Source of the DNA: Sphingomonas sp. SORGH_AS_0950
GTDB taxonomy: Bacteria > Pseudomonadota > Alphaproteobacteria > Sphingomonadales > Sphingomonadaceae
NCBI RefSeq assembly: GCF_030818415.1
Contig: NZ_JAUTAE010000001.1
Coordinates: 1,901,001-1,965,000 of the forward strand
Direction: 5' to 3'
DNA length: 64,000 bases
Position 1 is the stretch's first letter. Each line of letters starts with the position of its first letter. Under the pieces are notes generated by a model that saw nothing but the letters and a program-made list of their open reading frames with translations, was not told where the DNA came from and ran no database searches. The translations under genes and the position numbers were made by a program. Of the stretch, positions 24,926-33,124 are shown piece by piece.

Positions 24926-26971
24926 ATGACGAAACACCTCCCCTGGATCGCGCTGGCGATCGTCGGAGCGGGCGCCTTGGGCGTCGTGGCGACGGTGCGC
25001 GGCGAGCCGATCAACGCGCTGTGGATCGTCGCGGCCGCGGTCTCGGTCTATCTGATCGCCTATCGTTATTATGCGCTGTTCATCGCGCGGGTGATCGGCA
25101 TCGACCCCAGCCGCCCCACCCCCGCCATTCGTCGCGCCGACGGGCTGGACTATGTCGCGACCGACCGGACGGTGCTGTTCGGCCACCACTTTGCCGCGAT
25201 CGCGGGCGCGGGGCCGCTGGTCGGGCCGGTGCTGGCGACGCAGATGGGCTATCTGCCGGGCACCTTGTGGATTCTGGCGGGCGTCGTGCTGGCCGGGGCG
25301 GTGCAGGATTTTCTGGTCCTGTTCCTGTCGATGCGGCGCGACGGGCGCTCGCTGGGCGAGCTGATCCGCATGGAGATGGGCCCCGTGGCGGGCACCATCG
25401 CGCTGTTCGGCGCCTTCATGATCATGGTCATCATCCTGGCCGTGCTGGCGCTGATCGTCGTGCGGGCGCTGGCGGAAAGCCCCTGGGGGCTGTTCACCGT
25501 GACGGCGACCGTGCCGCTGGCGATGCTGATGGGCGGCTATACCCGCTGGGTGCGGCCGGGAAAGATCGGCGAGGTGTCGATCATCGGCTTCATCGGCCTG
25601 ATCCTCGCCATCGTCTATGGCCAGTCGATCGCCGAGTCGGCCGTCCTCGCGCCGCTATTTACCTTCACGCCGGTCCAGCTCTGCTTCCTGCTGATCGGCT
25701 ATGGCGCAGTCGCCTCGGTGCTGCCGGTGTGGCTGCTGCTCGCACCGCGCGATTACCTCTCGACCTTTCTCAAGATCGGCGCGATCGTGGCGCTGGCGAT
25801 CGGCATCGTCATCATGGCGCCGCCGCTGAAGATGCCCGCGCTGACCCAATTCATCGACGGCAGCGGGCCGGTCTGGGCGGGGCCGCTCTTCCCCTTCCTG
25901 TTCATCACCATTGCCTGCGGCGCGGTGTCGGGCTTTCACGCGCTGATCGCCAGCGGCACCACCCCCAAGCTGATCGCCAGCGAGAGGGACGCACCGTTCA
26001 TCGGGTACGGCGCGATGCTGATGGAGAGCGCGGTGGCGATCATGGCCTTGGTCGCCGCCTCGATCCTGGATCCGGGCGTCTATTTCGCGATGAACGCGCC
26101 TGCCGCCGTACTGGGCACCGACCCGGCCAGCGCCGCCGCCGCCGTGACCGCGATGGGCTTTCCCATCTCGGCCGATACGCTGTCGCAGGTCGCGCGCGAC
26201 GTCGGCGAGCATACGATCATTTCGCGCGCAGGGGGAGCACCGACGCTGGCGGTGGCGATGGCGGAAATCTTCAGCCACCTGTTCGGCGGACAGGCGATGA
26301 AGGCCTTTTGGTATCACTTCGCCATATTGTTCGAGGCGCTGTTCATCCTGACCGCCGTGGATGCAGGGACCCGCGCCGGGCGGTTCATGCTCCAGGACCT
26401 GATCGGCCTCGCCGTCCCCAGCTTCCGGGGATCGAGCAAGGTCGCGCCGGGCCTGATCGCGACGGCCTTGTGCGTCGCGGCCTGGGGCTTCTTCCTCTAC
26501 CAGGGCGTCACCGATCCGCTGGGCGGGGTGAACACGCTGTGGCCGCTGTTCGGCATCTCCAACCAGATGCTGGCCGCCGTCGCGCTAATGCTGGCGACGG
26601 TCGTGCTGTTCCGCATGAAGAAGGACCGTTACGCCTGGATCACCGTGGTGCCGACCGTCTGGCTGCTCGCCTGCACGCTGACTGCCGGGTGGTTGAAGAT
26701 CTTCTCCGCCGACCCGCGCGTCGGTTTCCTGGCGCATGCCGATAAATTCGCCAGCGCCGCCGCGTCGGGCAAGGTGCTGCCCCCCGCCAAGACCATGGCG
26801 GAGATGGGGCGGATCGTCTTCAACGACCGGATCGATGCGGGGCTGTGCGCGATCTTCCTGGGCGTGGTGCTGGCGATCCTGGTCTATGCGGTCCGCACCT
26901 GCCTGATCGCCCGCCGGATAGACCGGCCGAGCATCAGCGAGATCCCGCCCGAAATGGCGGCGGCCGAATGA
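24926..26971 (+). CDS. cstA: Pyruvate/peptide transporter CstA
   Basis: A 681-residue inner-membrane protein of the carbon-starvation family with about 16-18 hydrophobic segments. Conserved stretches include YRYYALFIARVIGID, HHFAAIAGAGPLVGPVLA, GAVSGFHALIASGTTPKL and GISNQMLAAVAL. In E. coli, CstA and its relative BtsT take up pyruvate or peptides under starvation. The stop overlaps the ATG of the small partner gene. Confidence 0.95.
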   Translation: MTKHLPWIALAIVGAGALGVVATVRGEPINALWIVAAAVSVYLIAYRYYALFIARVIGIDPSRPTPAIRRADGLDYVATDRTVLFGHHFAAIAGAGPLVGPVLATQMGYLPGTLWILAGVVLAGAVQDFLVLFLSMRRDGRSLGELIRMEMGPVAGTIALFGAFMIMVIILAVLALIVVRALAESPWGLFTVTATVPLAMLMGGYTRWVRPGKIGEVSIIGFIGLILAIVYGQSIAESAVLAPLFTFTPVQLCFLLIGYGAVASVLPVWLLLAPRDYLSTFLKIGAIVALAIGIVIMAPPLKMPALTQFIDGSGPVWAGPLFPFLFITIACGAVSGFHALIASGTTPKLIASERDAPFIGYGAMLMESAVAIMALVAASILDPGVYFAMNAPAAVLGTDPASAAAAVTAMGFPISADTLSQVARDVGEHTIISRAGGAPTLAVAMAEIFSHLFGGQAMKAFWYHFAILFEALFILTAVDAGTRAGRFMLQDLIGLAVPSFRGSSKVAPGLIATALCVAAWGFFLYQGVTDPLGGVNTLWPLFGISNQMLAAVALMLATVVLFRMKKDRYAWITVVPTVWLLACTLTAGWLKIFSADPRVGFLAHADKFASAAASGKVLPPAKTMAEMGRIVFNDRIDAGLCAIFLGVVLAILVYAVRTCLIARRIDRPSISEIPPEMAAAE

Positions 26972-27150
26972 GCTGGCTCGCCCGCCTGCGTGAGATCGGC
27001 AATGCCATGGTCGGGATGCCGAGCTATGACGCCTATCGGGCGCATATGGCGGCCAGGCATCCCGACCGGGAGCCGATGGACGAGGTGACGTTTTTCCGCG
27101 AGCGGCAACAGGCGCGGTACGGTGGCAAGAATGGTGGGCGTTGCTGTTGA
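26968..27150 (+). CDS. YbdD/YjiX-type small partner of CstA
   Basis: A 60-residue protein, MSWLARLREIGNAMVGMPSYD then a R-H-PDREPMDEVTFFRERQQARYGG core, matching the small DUF466 family that nearly always follows cstA. The ATG overlaps the cstA stop by 4 bases. The role is unknown; it may help the transporter fold or act. Two cysteines end the protein. A family E repeat starts at its stop codon. Confidence 0.9.
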   Translation: MSWLARLREIGNAMVGMPSYDAYRAHMAARHPDREPMDEVTFFRERQQARYGGKNGGRCC

Positions 27151-27524
27151 TTGTTCACGCGAAGGCGCGACGGCGCGAAGAGGAAAGAAGGTTGGTTCGC
27201 GCGGAGGCGCGGAGGCGCGGAGAGAAAGAGTGGGGCATTACCCCCCCTCCGTTCAGCCTGAGTGTAGTCGAAGGCCATGGGATGATGCCCGTCACGCGGG
27301 CGGAACGCGCCAGCGTTCGTTGAGCCTGCGGCTCGAAGTCCTTAGGCGTCTCCTTCCCTTGGCCTTCGACTACGCTCAGGCCGAACGGAGGTTCGAGAGA
27401 GAGGTAACAAGAGCCTGCCGCTCCCCCTCTGCGCCCTCCACGCCTCTGCGCGAACCACAAAAATCTCCGCGTCTCCGCGTCTCCGCGCGAACCAAAAACC
27501 TTCGCGCCATCGCGGCTTCGCGTG
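27150..27524. repeat. Family E element (copy 4) split by a family D element
   Basis: A left family E arm (about 27150-27232, TTCACGCGAAGGCGCGACG...) and right arm (about 27425-27524, ...GCGGCTTCGCGTGC) flank the family D copy at 27249-27388. The right arm also contains a tandem CTCCGCGTCTCCGCGTCTCC. The remainder of the 545-bp gap, to 27695, has no repeat or RNA I can recognise; it must hold the secE promoter. Confidence 0.7.
27249..27388. repeat. Family D element copy 3, nested in family E copy 4
   Basis: Starts CCGTTCAGCCTGAGTGTAG and ends CTACGCTCAGGCCGAACGG. Its position inside the arms of a family E element shows that at least one family moved after the other. Confidence 0.7.
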
Positions 27525-27695
27525 CCCCCGAAAGCCCCATCCCGCCGCTACCCTTGCCTTTTGACCAAGCCACGGCTACATCGCGTTCCCATCCGAACAG
27601 CGCGGACGGACCTTTCGTCGCAGACCCCTTGGGTCAGCGACGGCGGCCCCATGCCTCGCTGACAGTATTTCAACGCAGGTGCGGGAACGGCACGA

Positions 27696-27893
27696 GTGGC
27701 GAAGACGACCCCCATCGAATTCTTCAACCAGGTCAAGACCGAGACCAAGAAGGTCGTCTGGCCGACGCGGCGCGAGACGGTGATGACCGGCGTGATGGTG
27801 GTCGTGATGACCACGATCCTGGCCATCTTCTTCCTGGCGGTCGACTCGTTCTTCGAGACGCTGGTCCGCACCCTGCTGTCGCTCGCGAAGTAA
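27696..27893 (+). CDS. secE: Preprotein translocase subunit SecE
   Basis: A 65-residue membrane protein of the SecYEG channel. N-terminal amphipathic helix TPIEFFNQVKTETKKVVWPTRRET, with the conserved VVWPTR, then one membrane helix at about 31-53. The start codon is GTG. Ten bases separate it from nusG, the normal secE-nusG operon. The usual upstream tRNA-Trp is absent here. Confidence 0.97.
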   Translation: MAKTTPIEFFNQVKTETKKVVWPTRRETVMTGVMVVVMTTILAIFFLAVDSFFETLVRTLLSLAK

Positions 27894-27903
27894 AAGGGTT
27901 CCC

Positions 27904-28437
27904 ATGGCGCGCTGGTACATCATCCACGCTTATTCCGGTTTCGAGGGCAAGGTCCGCGATTCGATCATGGCCGAGGCGACCCGTCTGGGCCTCGACCATC
28001 TCGTCGCGCAGATCGAGGTGCCGACCGAAACCGTGACCGAGGCCCGTCGCGGCAAGAAGATCGCGGTCGAGCGCAAGTTCATGCCCGGTTACGTGCTGGC
28101 CAAGCTCGACATGAACGACCAGGTCTATCACCTGGTCAAGAACACGCCGAAGGTGACCGGCTTCCTGGGCGCGATGGGCAAGCCGCAGGCGATCAGCGAA
28201 AGCGAAGCCACGCGGATGCTGAACTCCAAGGAAGAGGCCGCCGCCCCGAAGCACAAGGTCAAGGTCGATTACGAGATCGGCGACGCGGTCAAGGTGCTGG
28301 AAGGCCCCTTCGCCAGCTTCAACGGCGTGGTCGAGGAACTGGATTTCGACAAGTCCAAGGTCAAGGTGTCGGTGTCGATCTTCGGTCGCGCGACCCCGGT
28401 GGAACTGGATTTCGAGCAGGTCGAACGCTCGAAATAA
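27904..28437 (+). CDS. nusG: Transcription termination/antitermination factor NusG
   Basis: A 177-residue NusG. The N-terminal NGN domain (MARWYIIHAYSGFEGKVRDSI) contacts RNA polymerase; a KOW domain at about 125-177 (VDYEIGDAVKVLEGPFASFNG...) contacts ribosomal S10 or Rho. Length and motifs are standard. A strong terminator follows, so rplK-rplA may be separately initiated. Confidence 0.97.
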   Translation: MARWYIIHAYSGFEGKVRDSIMAEATRLGLDHLVAQIEVPTETVTEARRGKKIAVERKFMPGYVLAKLDMNDQVYHLVKNTPKVTGFLGAMGKPQAISESEATRMLNSKEEAAAPKHKVKVDYEIGDAVKVLEGPFASFNGVVEELDFDKSKVKVSVSIFGRATPVELDFEQVERSK

Positions 28438-28454
28438 GTTCGGATCGTCCGACG

Positions 28455-28489
28455 AAAAGGGCCGGGGCGGCGACGCCACCGGCCCTTTT
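28455..28489 (+). terminator. Terminator after secE-nusG
   Basis: AAAAGGGCCGG pairs with CCGGCCCTTTT around a 13-nt loop, and the U-run TTTT follows. It lies 18 bp beyond the nusG stop. A symmetric A-run could also terminate the opposite strand. Confidence 0.88.
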
Positions 28490-28514
28490 CGTATCCAGAC
28501 CCGCTCCCAAACCG

Positions 28515-28602
28515 CCGTTCAGGCTGAGCGCAGCCGAAGCCCACGCCCTGCCCTTTCGGCAGATGGAATCCCGTGCACTTCGACTTCGCTCAGTGCGAAC
28601 GG
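28515..28602. repeat. Inverted-repeat element, family D copy 4
   Basis: Starts CCGTTCAGGCTGAGCGCAG and ends CTTCGCTCAGTGCGAACGG. It lies between the nusG terminator and the rplK leader. The rest of the 315-bp gap (28603-28752) should contain the rplK promoter and leader. Confidence 0.75.
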
Positions 28603-28752
28603 AGGTGAGGGCGGAGTCGCCTTGCCATTCCCCCTATTTTCGGCTATCGGCCCGCGCTTCCCTAGCATCATGCGACGGAACCCTTGCGGGAGGGTGCGCT
28701 GGCCTATGCCTTGCGTGCCCGTCACGACCGCTAGACTCGAAAAGAGAGTGAC

Positions 28753-29184
28753 ATGGCAAAGAAGATTACCGGCTATATCAAGCTGCAGGTCCCTGCAGGC
28801 GCCGCCAACCCCTCGCCGCCGATCGGCCCGGCGCTGGGTCAGCGCGGTGTGAACATCATGGAATTCTGCAAGGCGTTCAACGCGCAGACCGGCGAAGTCG
28901 AGAAGGGCACGCCTCTGCCCACCGTCATCACCGTCTATGCCGACCGTTCGTTCTCGTTCGAGACGAAGACCGCGCCTGCGACCTACCTCATCAAGAAGGC
29001 GGCCAACCTGAAGTCGGGCTCGAAGGAGCCGGGCAAGGTGTCGGCGGGCAAGATCGCGCGCTCGAAGCTCGAGGAAATCGCCCAGGTCAAGATGAAGGAC
29101 CTGAACGCCAACGATATCGAGGCCGCGACCAAGATCATCGAAGGCTCCGCCCGCGCGATGGGCCTCGAAGTGGTGGAGGGCTAA
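28753..29184 (+). CDS. rplK: Ribosomal protein L11
   Basis: A 143-residue uL11 at the base of the GTPase stalk. Near the start [34 protein letters not shown] is the textbook signature, and [15 protein letters not shown] and AMGLEVVEG end the protein. A GAGAGTG-type ribosome site precedes ATG 28753. rplA follows after 4 bp. Confidence 0.97.
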   Translation: MAKKITGYIKLQVPAGAANPSPPIGPALGQRGVNIMEFCKAFNAQTGEVEKGTPLPTVITVYADRSFSFETKTAPATYLIKKAANLKSGSKEPGKVSAGKIARSKLEEIAQVKMKDLNANDIEAATKIIEGSARAMGLEVVEG

Positions 29185-29188
29185 GATC

Positions 29189-29881
29189 ATGGCGAAGCTG
29201 ACCAAGAAGCAGAAGGCCGTCCAGATCGACTCCGAGAAGCTGCACGGCATCGACGAAGCGATCACGCTGGCGCGCACCAACGCGACCTCGAAGTTCGACG
29301 AAACGATCGAAGTCGCCGTCAACCTGGGCGTTGACCCGCGTCACGCCGACCAGATGGTGCGCGGCGTCGTCACCCTGCCCAAGGGCACCGGCAAGACCGT
29401 TCGCGTCGGCGTGTTCGCCAAGGGCGCGAAGGCCGACGAAGCACGCGCCGCTGGCGCCGACGTCGTGGGCGCCGAGGACCTGATGGAAACCATCCAGGGC
29501 GGCACCATCGACTTCGACCGCTGCATCGCGACCCCGGACATGATGGGCGTCGTCGGTCGCCTCGGCAAGGTGCTGGGCCCCAAGGGCCTGATGCCGAACC
29601 CGAAGCTGGGCACCGTGACCATGAACGTCGCCGAAGCCGTCAAGGCGGCCAAGGGCGGCCAAGTCGAATACCGCGTCGAAAAGGCCGGCATCATCCACTC
29701 GGGCATCGGCAAGGCGTCGTTCCCGGCGGAGGATCTGCGCGCGAACTTCGACGCGCTGGTCGACGCTCTCATCAAGGCCAAGCCGTCGGGCGCGAAGGGC
29801 AAGTATGTCCGCAAGATCGCCGTCTCGTCGACGATGGGCCGCGGCATCAAGGTGAACGTCTCGGAAGTTCCGGGCGCGTAA
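29189..29881 (+). CDS. rplA: Ribosomal protein L1
   Basis: A 230-residue uL1, the mobile stalk protein near the ribosomal E site, which in other bacteria represses its own rplK-rplA mRNA. Signature segments are [42 protein letters not shown] and [15 protein letters not shown]. Length is standard. Confidence 0.97.
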   Translation: MAKLTKKQKAVQIDSEKLHGIDEAITLARTNATSKFDETIEVAVNLGVDPRHADQMVRGVVTLPKGTGKTVRVGVFAKGAKADEARAAGADVVGAEDLMETIQGGTIDFDRCIATPDMMGVVGRLGKVLGPKGLMPNPKLGTVTMNVAEAVKAAKGGQVEYRVEKAGIIHSGIGKASFPAEDLRANFDALVDALIKAKPSGAKGKYVRKIAVSSTMGRGIKVNVSEVPGA

Positions 29882-29912
29882 TCCTCGCCGCAGCCGTCAG
29901 GCTGACAGATCA

Positions 29913-29944
29913 GGGGGTCGGGACTTCGGTTCCGGCCCCCTTTT
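29913..29944 (+). terminator. Terminator of rplK-rplA
   Basis: GGGGGTCGG pairs with CCGGCCCCC (one U-G pair) over a short loop and runs into TTTT, 32 bp after the rplA stop. Confidence 0.88.
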
Positions 29945-30000
29945 CGTTATGCGCCTCTTGCCCGGCTTGCAGCGGGCGGTCAGGCCGCATAGGCTTGGCC

Positions 30001-30741
30001 ATGGCAAAAAAGCCCGACAATGGCCGCTTGTACGAGCGGATCGCGCGCGAGATCGGCGCGCAAATCACGGCCGGCGACTATGCGGTGGGCCAGCGCCTGC
30101 CGTCCGAGCGCGACCTGGCGCAGGCGCATGCGGTGTCCCGCCCCACGGTGCGCGAGGCGATCATCGCGCTCGAACTCGACGGTCTGGTCGAGGTGCGGAT
30201 GGGATCGGGCGTCTATGTGACGGCCGCCACCCCGCATGGCGGCGAACCGGGCCAGACCGATATCGGCCCCTTCGAGCTGCTGGAGGCGCGCCGCACGATC
30301 GAGAGCGAGGTCTGCGCGCTGGCGGCCACCCGCATCGACGATGCGACGCTGGCCGAATTGCGCACGCTGACCGACGCGCTGCACGACCCCGATCTGGAGC
30401 GCGCCGAGCTGGCCGACCGGCGGTTCCACGAAACGATCGCGCGCGCGACGCAGAACAGCGCGATGGTCGCGATGGTCGAGCTGCTGTGGAACGCCCGCGA
30501 ACGCTCGCCGCAATATCGGCTGCTTAGCGACAAGGCGCATGGCGCGGGCGTCGTCCCCCGGCTGGAGGACCATGTCGCGATCCTCGACGCGCTGATCGCG
30601 CGCGATGCAGACGCCGCGCGGGCGGCGATGCGCCAGCATCTGACCAATGTGCTCGATGCGATCCTGGCCGCGACCGAAGTGCACGAAATGGAACAGGCCC
30701 GCGCCCGCATCGCCGCGCATCGGGAGCGCTACGCGGTCTGA
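30001..30741 (+). CDS. GntR/FadR-family regulator of uronate use
   Basis: A 246-residue repressor. The N-terminal winged helix (QRLPSERDLAQAHAVSRPTVREAIIALELDGLVEVRMGSGVYV) is of the GntR type. The all-helical FCD domain at about 90-235 has LLEARRTIESEVCALAA, FHETIARATQNSAM and a DHVAILDALIARDADAARAAM segment; the metal-binding Asp and His positions are kept. By position beside uxuA-uxaC-uxuB and kdgK it is a likely UxuR/ExuR analogue answering to a uronate. An in-frame TTG two codons upstream exists; ATG 30001 is preferred. Confidence 0.88.
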   Translation: MAKKPDNGRLYERIAREIGAQITAGDYAVGQRLPSERDLAQAHAVSRPTVREAIIALELDGLVEVRMGSGVYVTAATPHGGEPGQTDIGPFELLEARRTIESEVCALAATRIDDATLAELRTLTDALHDPDLERAELADRRFHETIARATQNSAMVAMVELLWNARERSPQYRLLSDKAHGAGVVPRLEDHVAILDALIARDADAARAAMRQHLTNVLDAILAATEVHEMEQARARIAAHRERYAV

Positions 30742-30754
30742 TTCCTGATCGTCG

Positions 30755-30824
30755 CCCCAGCGCAGGCTGGGGCCTTTGGCGCGGGAAGGGAATCCTCCGC
30801 CAGAGATCCCAGCCTGCGCTGGGA
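30755..30824. repeat. Paired palindromes after the GntR gene
   Basis: CCCCAGCGCAGGCTGGGG (30755-30772) and CCCAGCCTGCGCTGGG (30808-30823) are related palindromes in opposite orientation, the same architecture as the CCCCGGC elements but with a different sequence. It lies between convergent GntR and kdgK genes and may terminate both. Confidence 0.6.
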
Positions 30825-30890
30825 TGACGATGGGGATGGCCGCCATTTGGCACGCTCCACCCCCGACCAGGGCCGACCAGCCCGAAGGCG

Positions 30891-31787
30891 TCAGCCCGGC
30901 ATGTCGGCATCGCGCGGCGGGATCGCGCCGGGCCGCATCACCGTCCATCCCGCCAGCCGGTGCCCGCACAGCGCCGCCTCGGCCGGGGCCAGCCCGTCGA
31001 GCCGCGCGGCCAGATACCCGGCATTGAACGCATCGCCCGCGCCGCTGGTATCGCGCGGCGACAGCCGTTCGGGCGGCGGCACCAGCCCGCTCGCCAGCAG
31101 GCACCCCTCGGCCCCCAGCTTGACCACGACCTCGCGCGCGCCCAGCCCCTGCCAGCGCGCCTGCACCCCCTCGGCCGAGCGCGTGCCCTCCAGCATCGTC
31201 TCGTCCTCCAGCGTCGGCAGGCCGATGTCGCACACCGCGACCGCGCGGCGGCACGCGGCTTGCGCGGTCGGCTGGTCGGGGAACAGCCGGGGGCGGTAAT
31301 TGCCGTCGAACGCCACCCGGCCACCCCGCGCGCGCACCCGCTCGGCCAGCGCGATCAGCCGATCCTGCCCCTCGGGCTCGAGGATCGCCATGGTGATGAG
31401 CGAAAAGAGCAGCAGATCCGCCCCTTCCACCTCGGCCAGCACCGCGTCGCTGCCGGGCAGCGACAAGGTGCGGCGCGCCGCGCTCTGCCCGCGCCAATAG
31501 GCAAAGCTGCGCTCGCCCGCCGCGTCGGTGGTGATCGCATACAGGCCCGGCATCCGCGTCGGATCGCTCTGGATCAGCGAGGTGTCGATCCCCTCGCCCG
31601 CCCAGTCGTGGCGCAGCGTCGCGCTGAACGGATCCTCGCCCAGCGCGGTGACGTACCGCACGTCGCGCCCCATGCGCGCCAGATGGATCGCGGTGTTCAG
31701 CGTGTCGCCGCCATGGCCCAGCCGCCAGTCCTGCGCACCGGCGCGCGACAGCTCGATCATTCCTTCCCCGACCACGACGATCCGCAT
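30891..31787 (-). CDS. kdgK: 2-keto-3-deoxygluconate kinase, PfkB family
   Basis: Phosphorylates 2-keto-3-deoxygluconate to KDPG. The 298 residues have GGDTLNTAIHLARMG in the N-terminal substrate region, YWRGQSAAR, and the PfkB signature DTSGAGDAFNAGYLAARL with catalytic Asp in the GAGD motif. The substrate is assigned from these features together with the neighbouring uronate genes. It is divergent from uxuA across a 137-bp control region. Confidence 0.88.
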   Translation of the reverse strand: MRIVVVGEGMIELSRAGAQDWRLGHGGDTLNTAIHLARMGRDVRYVTALGEDPFSATLRHDWAGEGIDTSLIQSDPTRMPGLYAITTDAAGERSFAYWRGQSAARRTLSLPGSDAVLAEVEGADLLLFSLITMAILEPEGQDRLIALAERVRARGGRVAFDGNYRPRLFPDQPTAQAACRRAVAVCDIGLPTLEDETMLEGTRSAEGVQARWQGLGAREVVVKLGAEGCLLASGLVPPPERLSPRDTSGAGDAFNAGYLAARLDGLAPAEAALCGHRLAGWTVMRPGAIPPRDADMPG

Positions 31788-31815
31788 GAAGCTTCCTCTC
31801 CTCTTTTATGCCCTA

Positions 31816-31833
31816 CCGGTCTTGAAAGACTGG
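31816..31833. promoter_or_regulatory. Candidate operator between kdgK and uxuA
   Basis: The 18-bp palindrome CCGGTCTTGAAAGACTGG lies in the divergent promoter region, and a further half-site, CTGGTCT, is at about 31853-31859. A TTGAAA hexamer (31822-31827) overlaps it and could be a -35 element for uxuA. Probable site for the nearby GntR protein, by position only. Confidence 0.45.
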
Positions 31834-31924
31834 CAAGGCCAATTCTACAAAACTGGTCTATCAGAATCATTGCTGCTACCGCATCACCCAAAGCAGCTTG
31901 ATGTCCGCTGGAGAGGATGGCGAC

Positions 31925-33124
31925 ATGTTCATGACCCAGACAATGCGGTGGTTCGGCCCGGCCGACCCCGTGCCCTTGTCCCATATCCGCCAGGCGGGCG
32001 CCACCGAAGTGGTAACCGCGCTGCACGAAATCCCCAATGGAGAGGTCTGGCCGCGCGCCGCCATCGCCGAGCGGCGGCACATGATCGAGGCGGCCGGGCT
32101 GGGCTGGACCGTGGTCGAGAGCCTGCCGGTCCACGACGCGATCAAGCGCGGCGAGATGACCGATGCGCTGATCCAGGCTTATGGCGACAGCCTGCGCCAT
32201 CTGGCGGCGGAGGGGGTGCGCACCGTCACCTATAATTTCATGCCGCTGCTCGACTGGACGCGGACCGATCTCGACTGGCGGTTGCCCGACGGCGCGACCG
32301 CCTTGCGCTTCGAATGGGCGGCGGTGGCGGCCTATGACATCCATATACTGCGCCGACCGGGGGCAGAGGCCGATTATTCGCCCCAGGTCCGCGCCGCCGC
32401 CGCCGCGCGGTTCGAGGGCATGAGCGCCGAGGAGCGCCACCGGCTCGAGCGCACGATCATTGCCGGATTGCCGGGCAGCGAGGAGAGCTTCGACTCGCCC
32501 GCCTTCCTGCGCGCGATCGACAGCTATGCCGGGATCGACGCCGAACAGCTGCGTGCCAATCATGTCGCCTTTCTACGCGCGGTCTGCCCGATCGCCGAGG
32601 AGGTCGGCATCACCCTGGTCGTCCATCCCGACGATCCCCCCTTCCCCATTTTCGGCCTGCCGCGCGTGGTCAGCACCGCAGACGATCTTGCCCGGCTGTT
32701 TGCCGCCGTCCCCTCCCTCGCCAACGGGCTGTGCTTCTGCACGGGGTCGTTCGGCGCGCGGCCCGACAACGACCTGCCCGCCATGGTCCGCCGCTTTGGC
32801 GAGCGGATCGACTTTCTCCATCTGCGCGCGGTCGCCTGGGAAGCGGGCGAGCGCAATTTCCACGAGGCCGAGCATCTGGGCGGCGATGCGCGCATGATCG
32901 AAGTCGTCCGCGCAGTGGTCGAGCTGTCGCACGACCAGGGCCGTGCCATCGCGATGCGCCCCGATCACGGCCACCGCATGATGGACGACCTTCATCGCCA
33001 GGCCAATCCGGGCTATTCGCTGCTGGGCCGGATGCGCGGACTGGCGGAGCTGCGCGGGGCGGAGAGAGGAATTGCCGCGATGCTGGGCCTGACCCGAGAC
33101 TCCGTGCAGGAGATGGCGGCATGA
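31925..33124 (+). CDS. uxuA: Mannonate dehydratase
   Basis: Dehydrates D-mannonate to 2-keto-3-deoxygluconate. About 399 residues, as expected for UxuA. Conserved features: MRWFGPADPVPLSHIRQAGATEVVTALHEIP, TVTYNFMPLLDW, a LVVHPDDPPFPIFGLPRVVS segment and C-terminal RPDHGHRMMDD. His and Asp/Cys residues in HPDDPP, CFCTGS and RPDHG are the expected metal ligands. Start ATG 31925 has GGAGAGG about 8 bases upstream; ATG 31901 is an alternative. The stop overlaps uxaC. Confidence 0.95.
   Translation: MFMTQTMRWFGPADPVPLSHIRQAGATEVVTALHEIPNGEVWPRAAIAERRHMIEAAGLGWTVVESLPVHDAIKRGEMTDALIQAYGDSLRHLAAEGVRTVTYNFMPLLDWTRTDLDWRLPDGATALRFEWAAVAAYDIHILRRPGAEADYSPQVRAAAAARFEGMSAEERHRLERTIIAGLPGSEESFDSPAFLRAIDSYAGIDAEQLRANHVAFLRAVCPIAEEVGITLVVHPDDPPFPIFGLPRVVSTADDLARLFAAVPSLANGLCFCTGSFGARPDNDLPAMVRRFGERIDFLHLRAVAWEAGERNFHEAEHLGGDARMIEVVRAVVELSHDQGRAIAMRPDHGHRMMDDLHRQANPGYSLLGRMRGLAELRGAERGIAAMLGLTRDSVQEMAA

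Noticed and set aside
27525..27695. Possible tRNA-Trp before secE, by analogy with other bacteria
   Set aside because: No cloverleaf, anticodon CCA context or T-arm consensus can be found there.
28603..28752. L1-binding autoregulatory leader upstream of rplK
   Set aside because: A leader is expected, but I could not recognise the L1-site structure with confidence.
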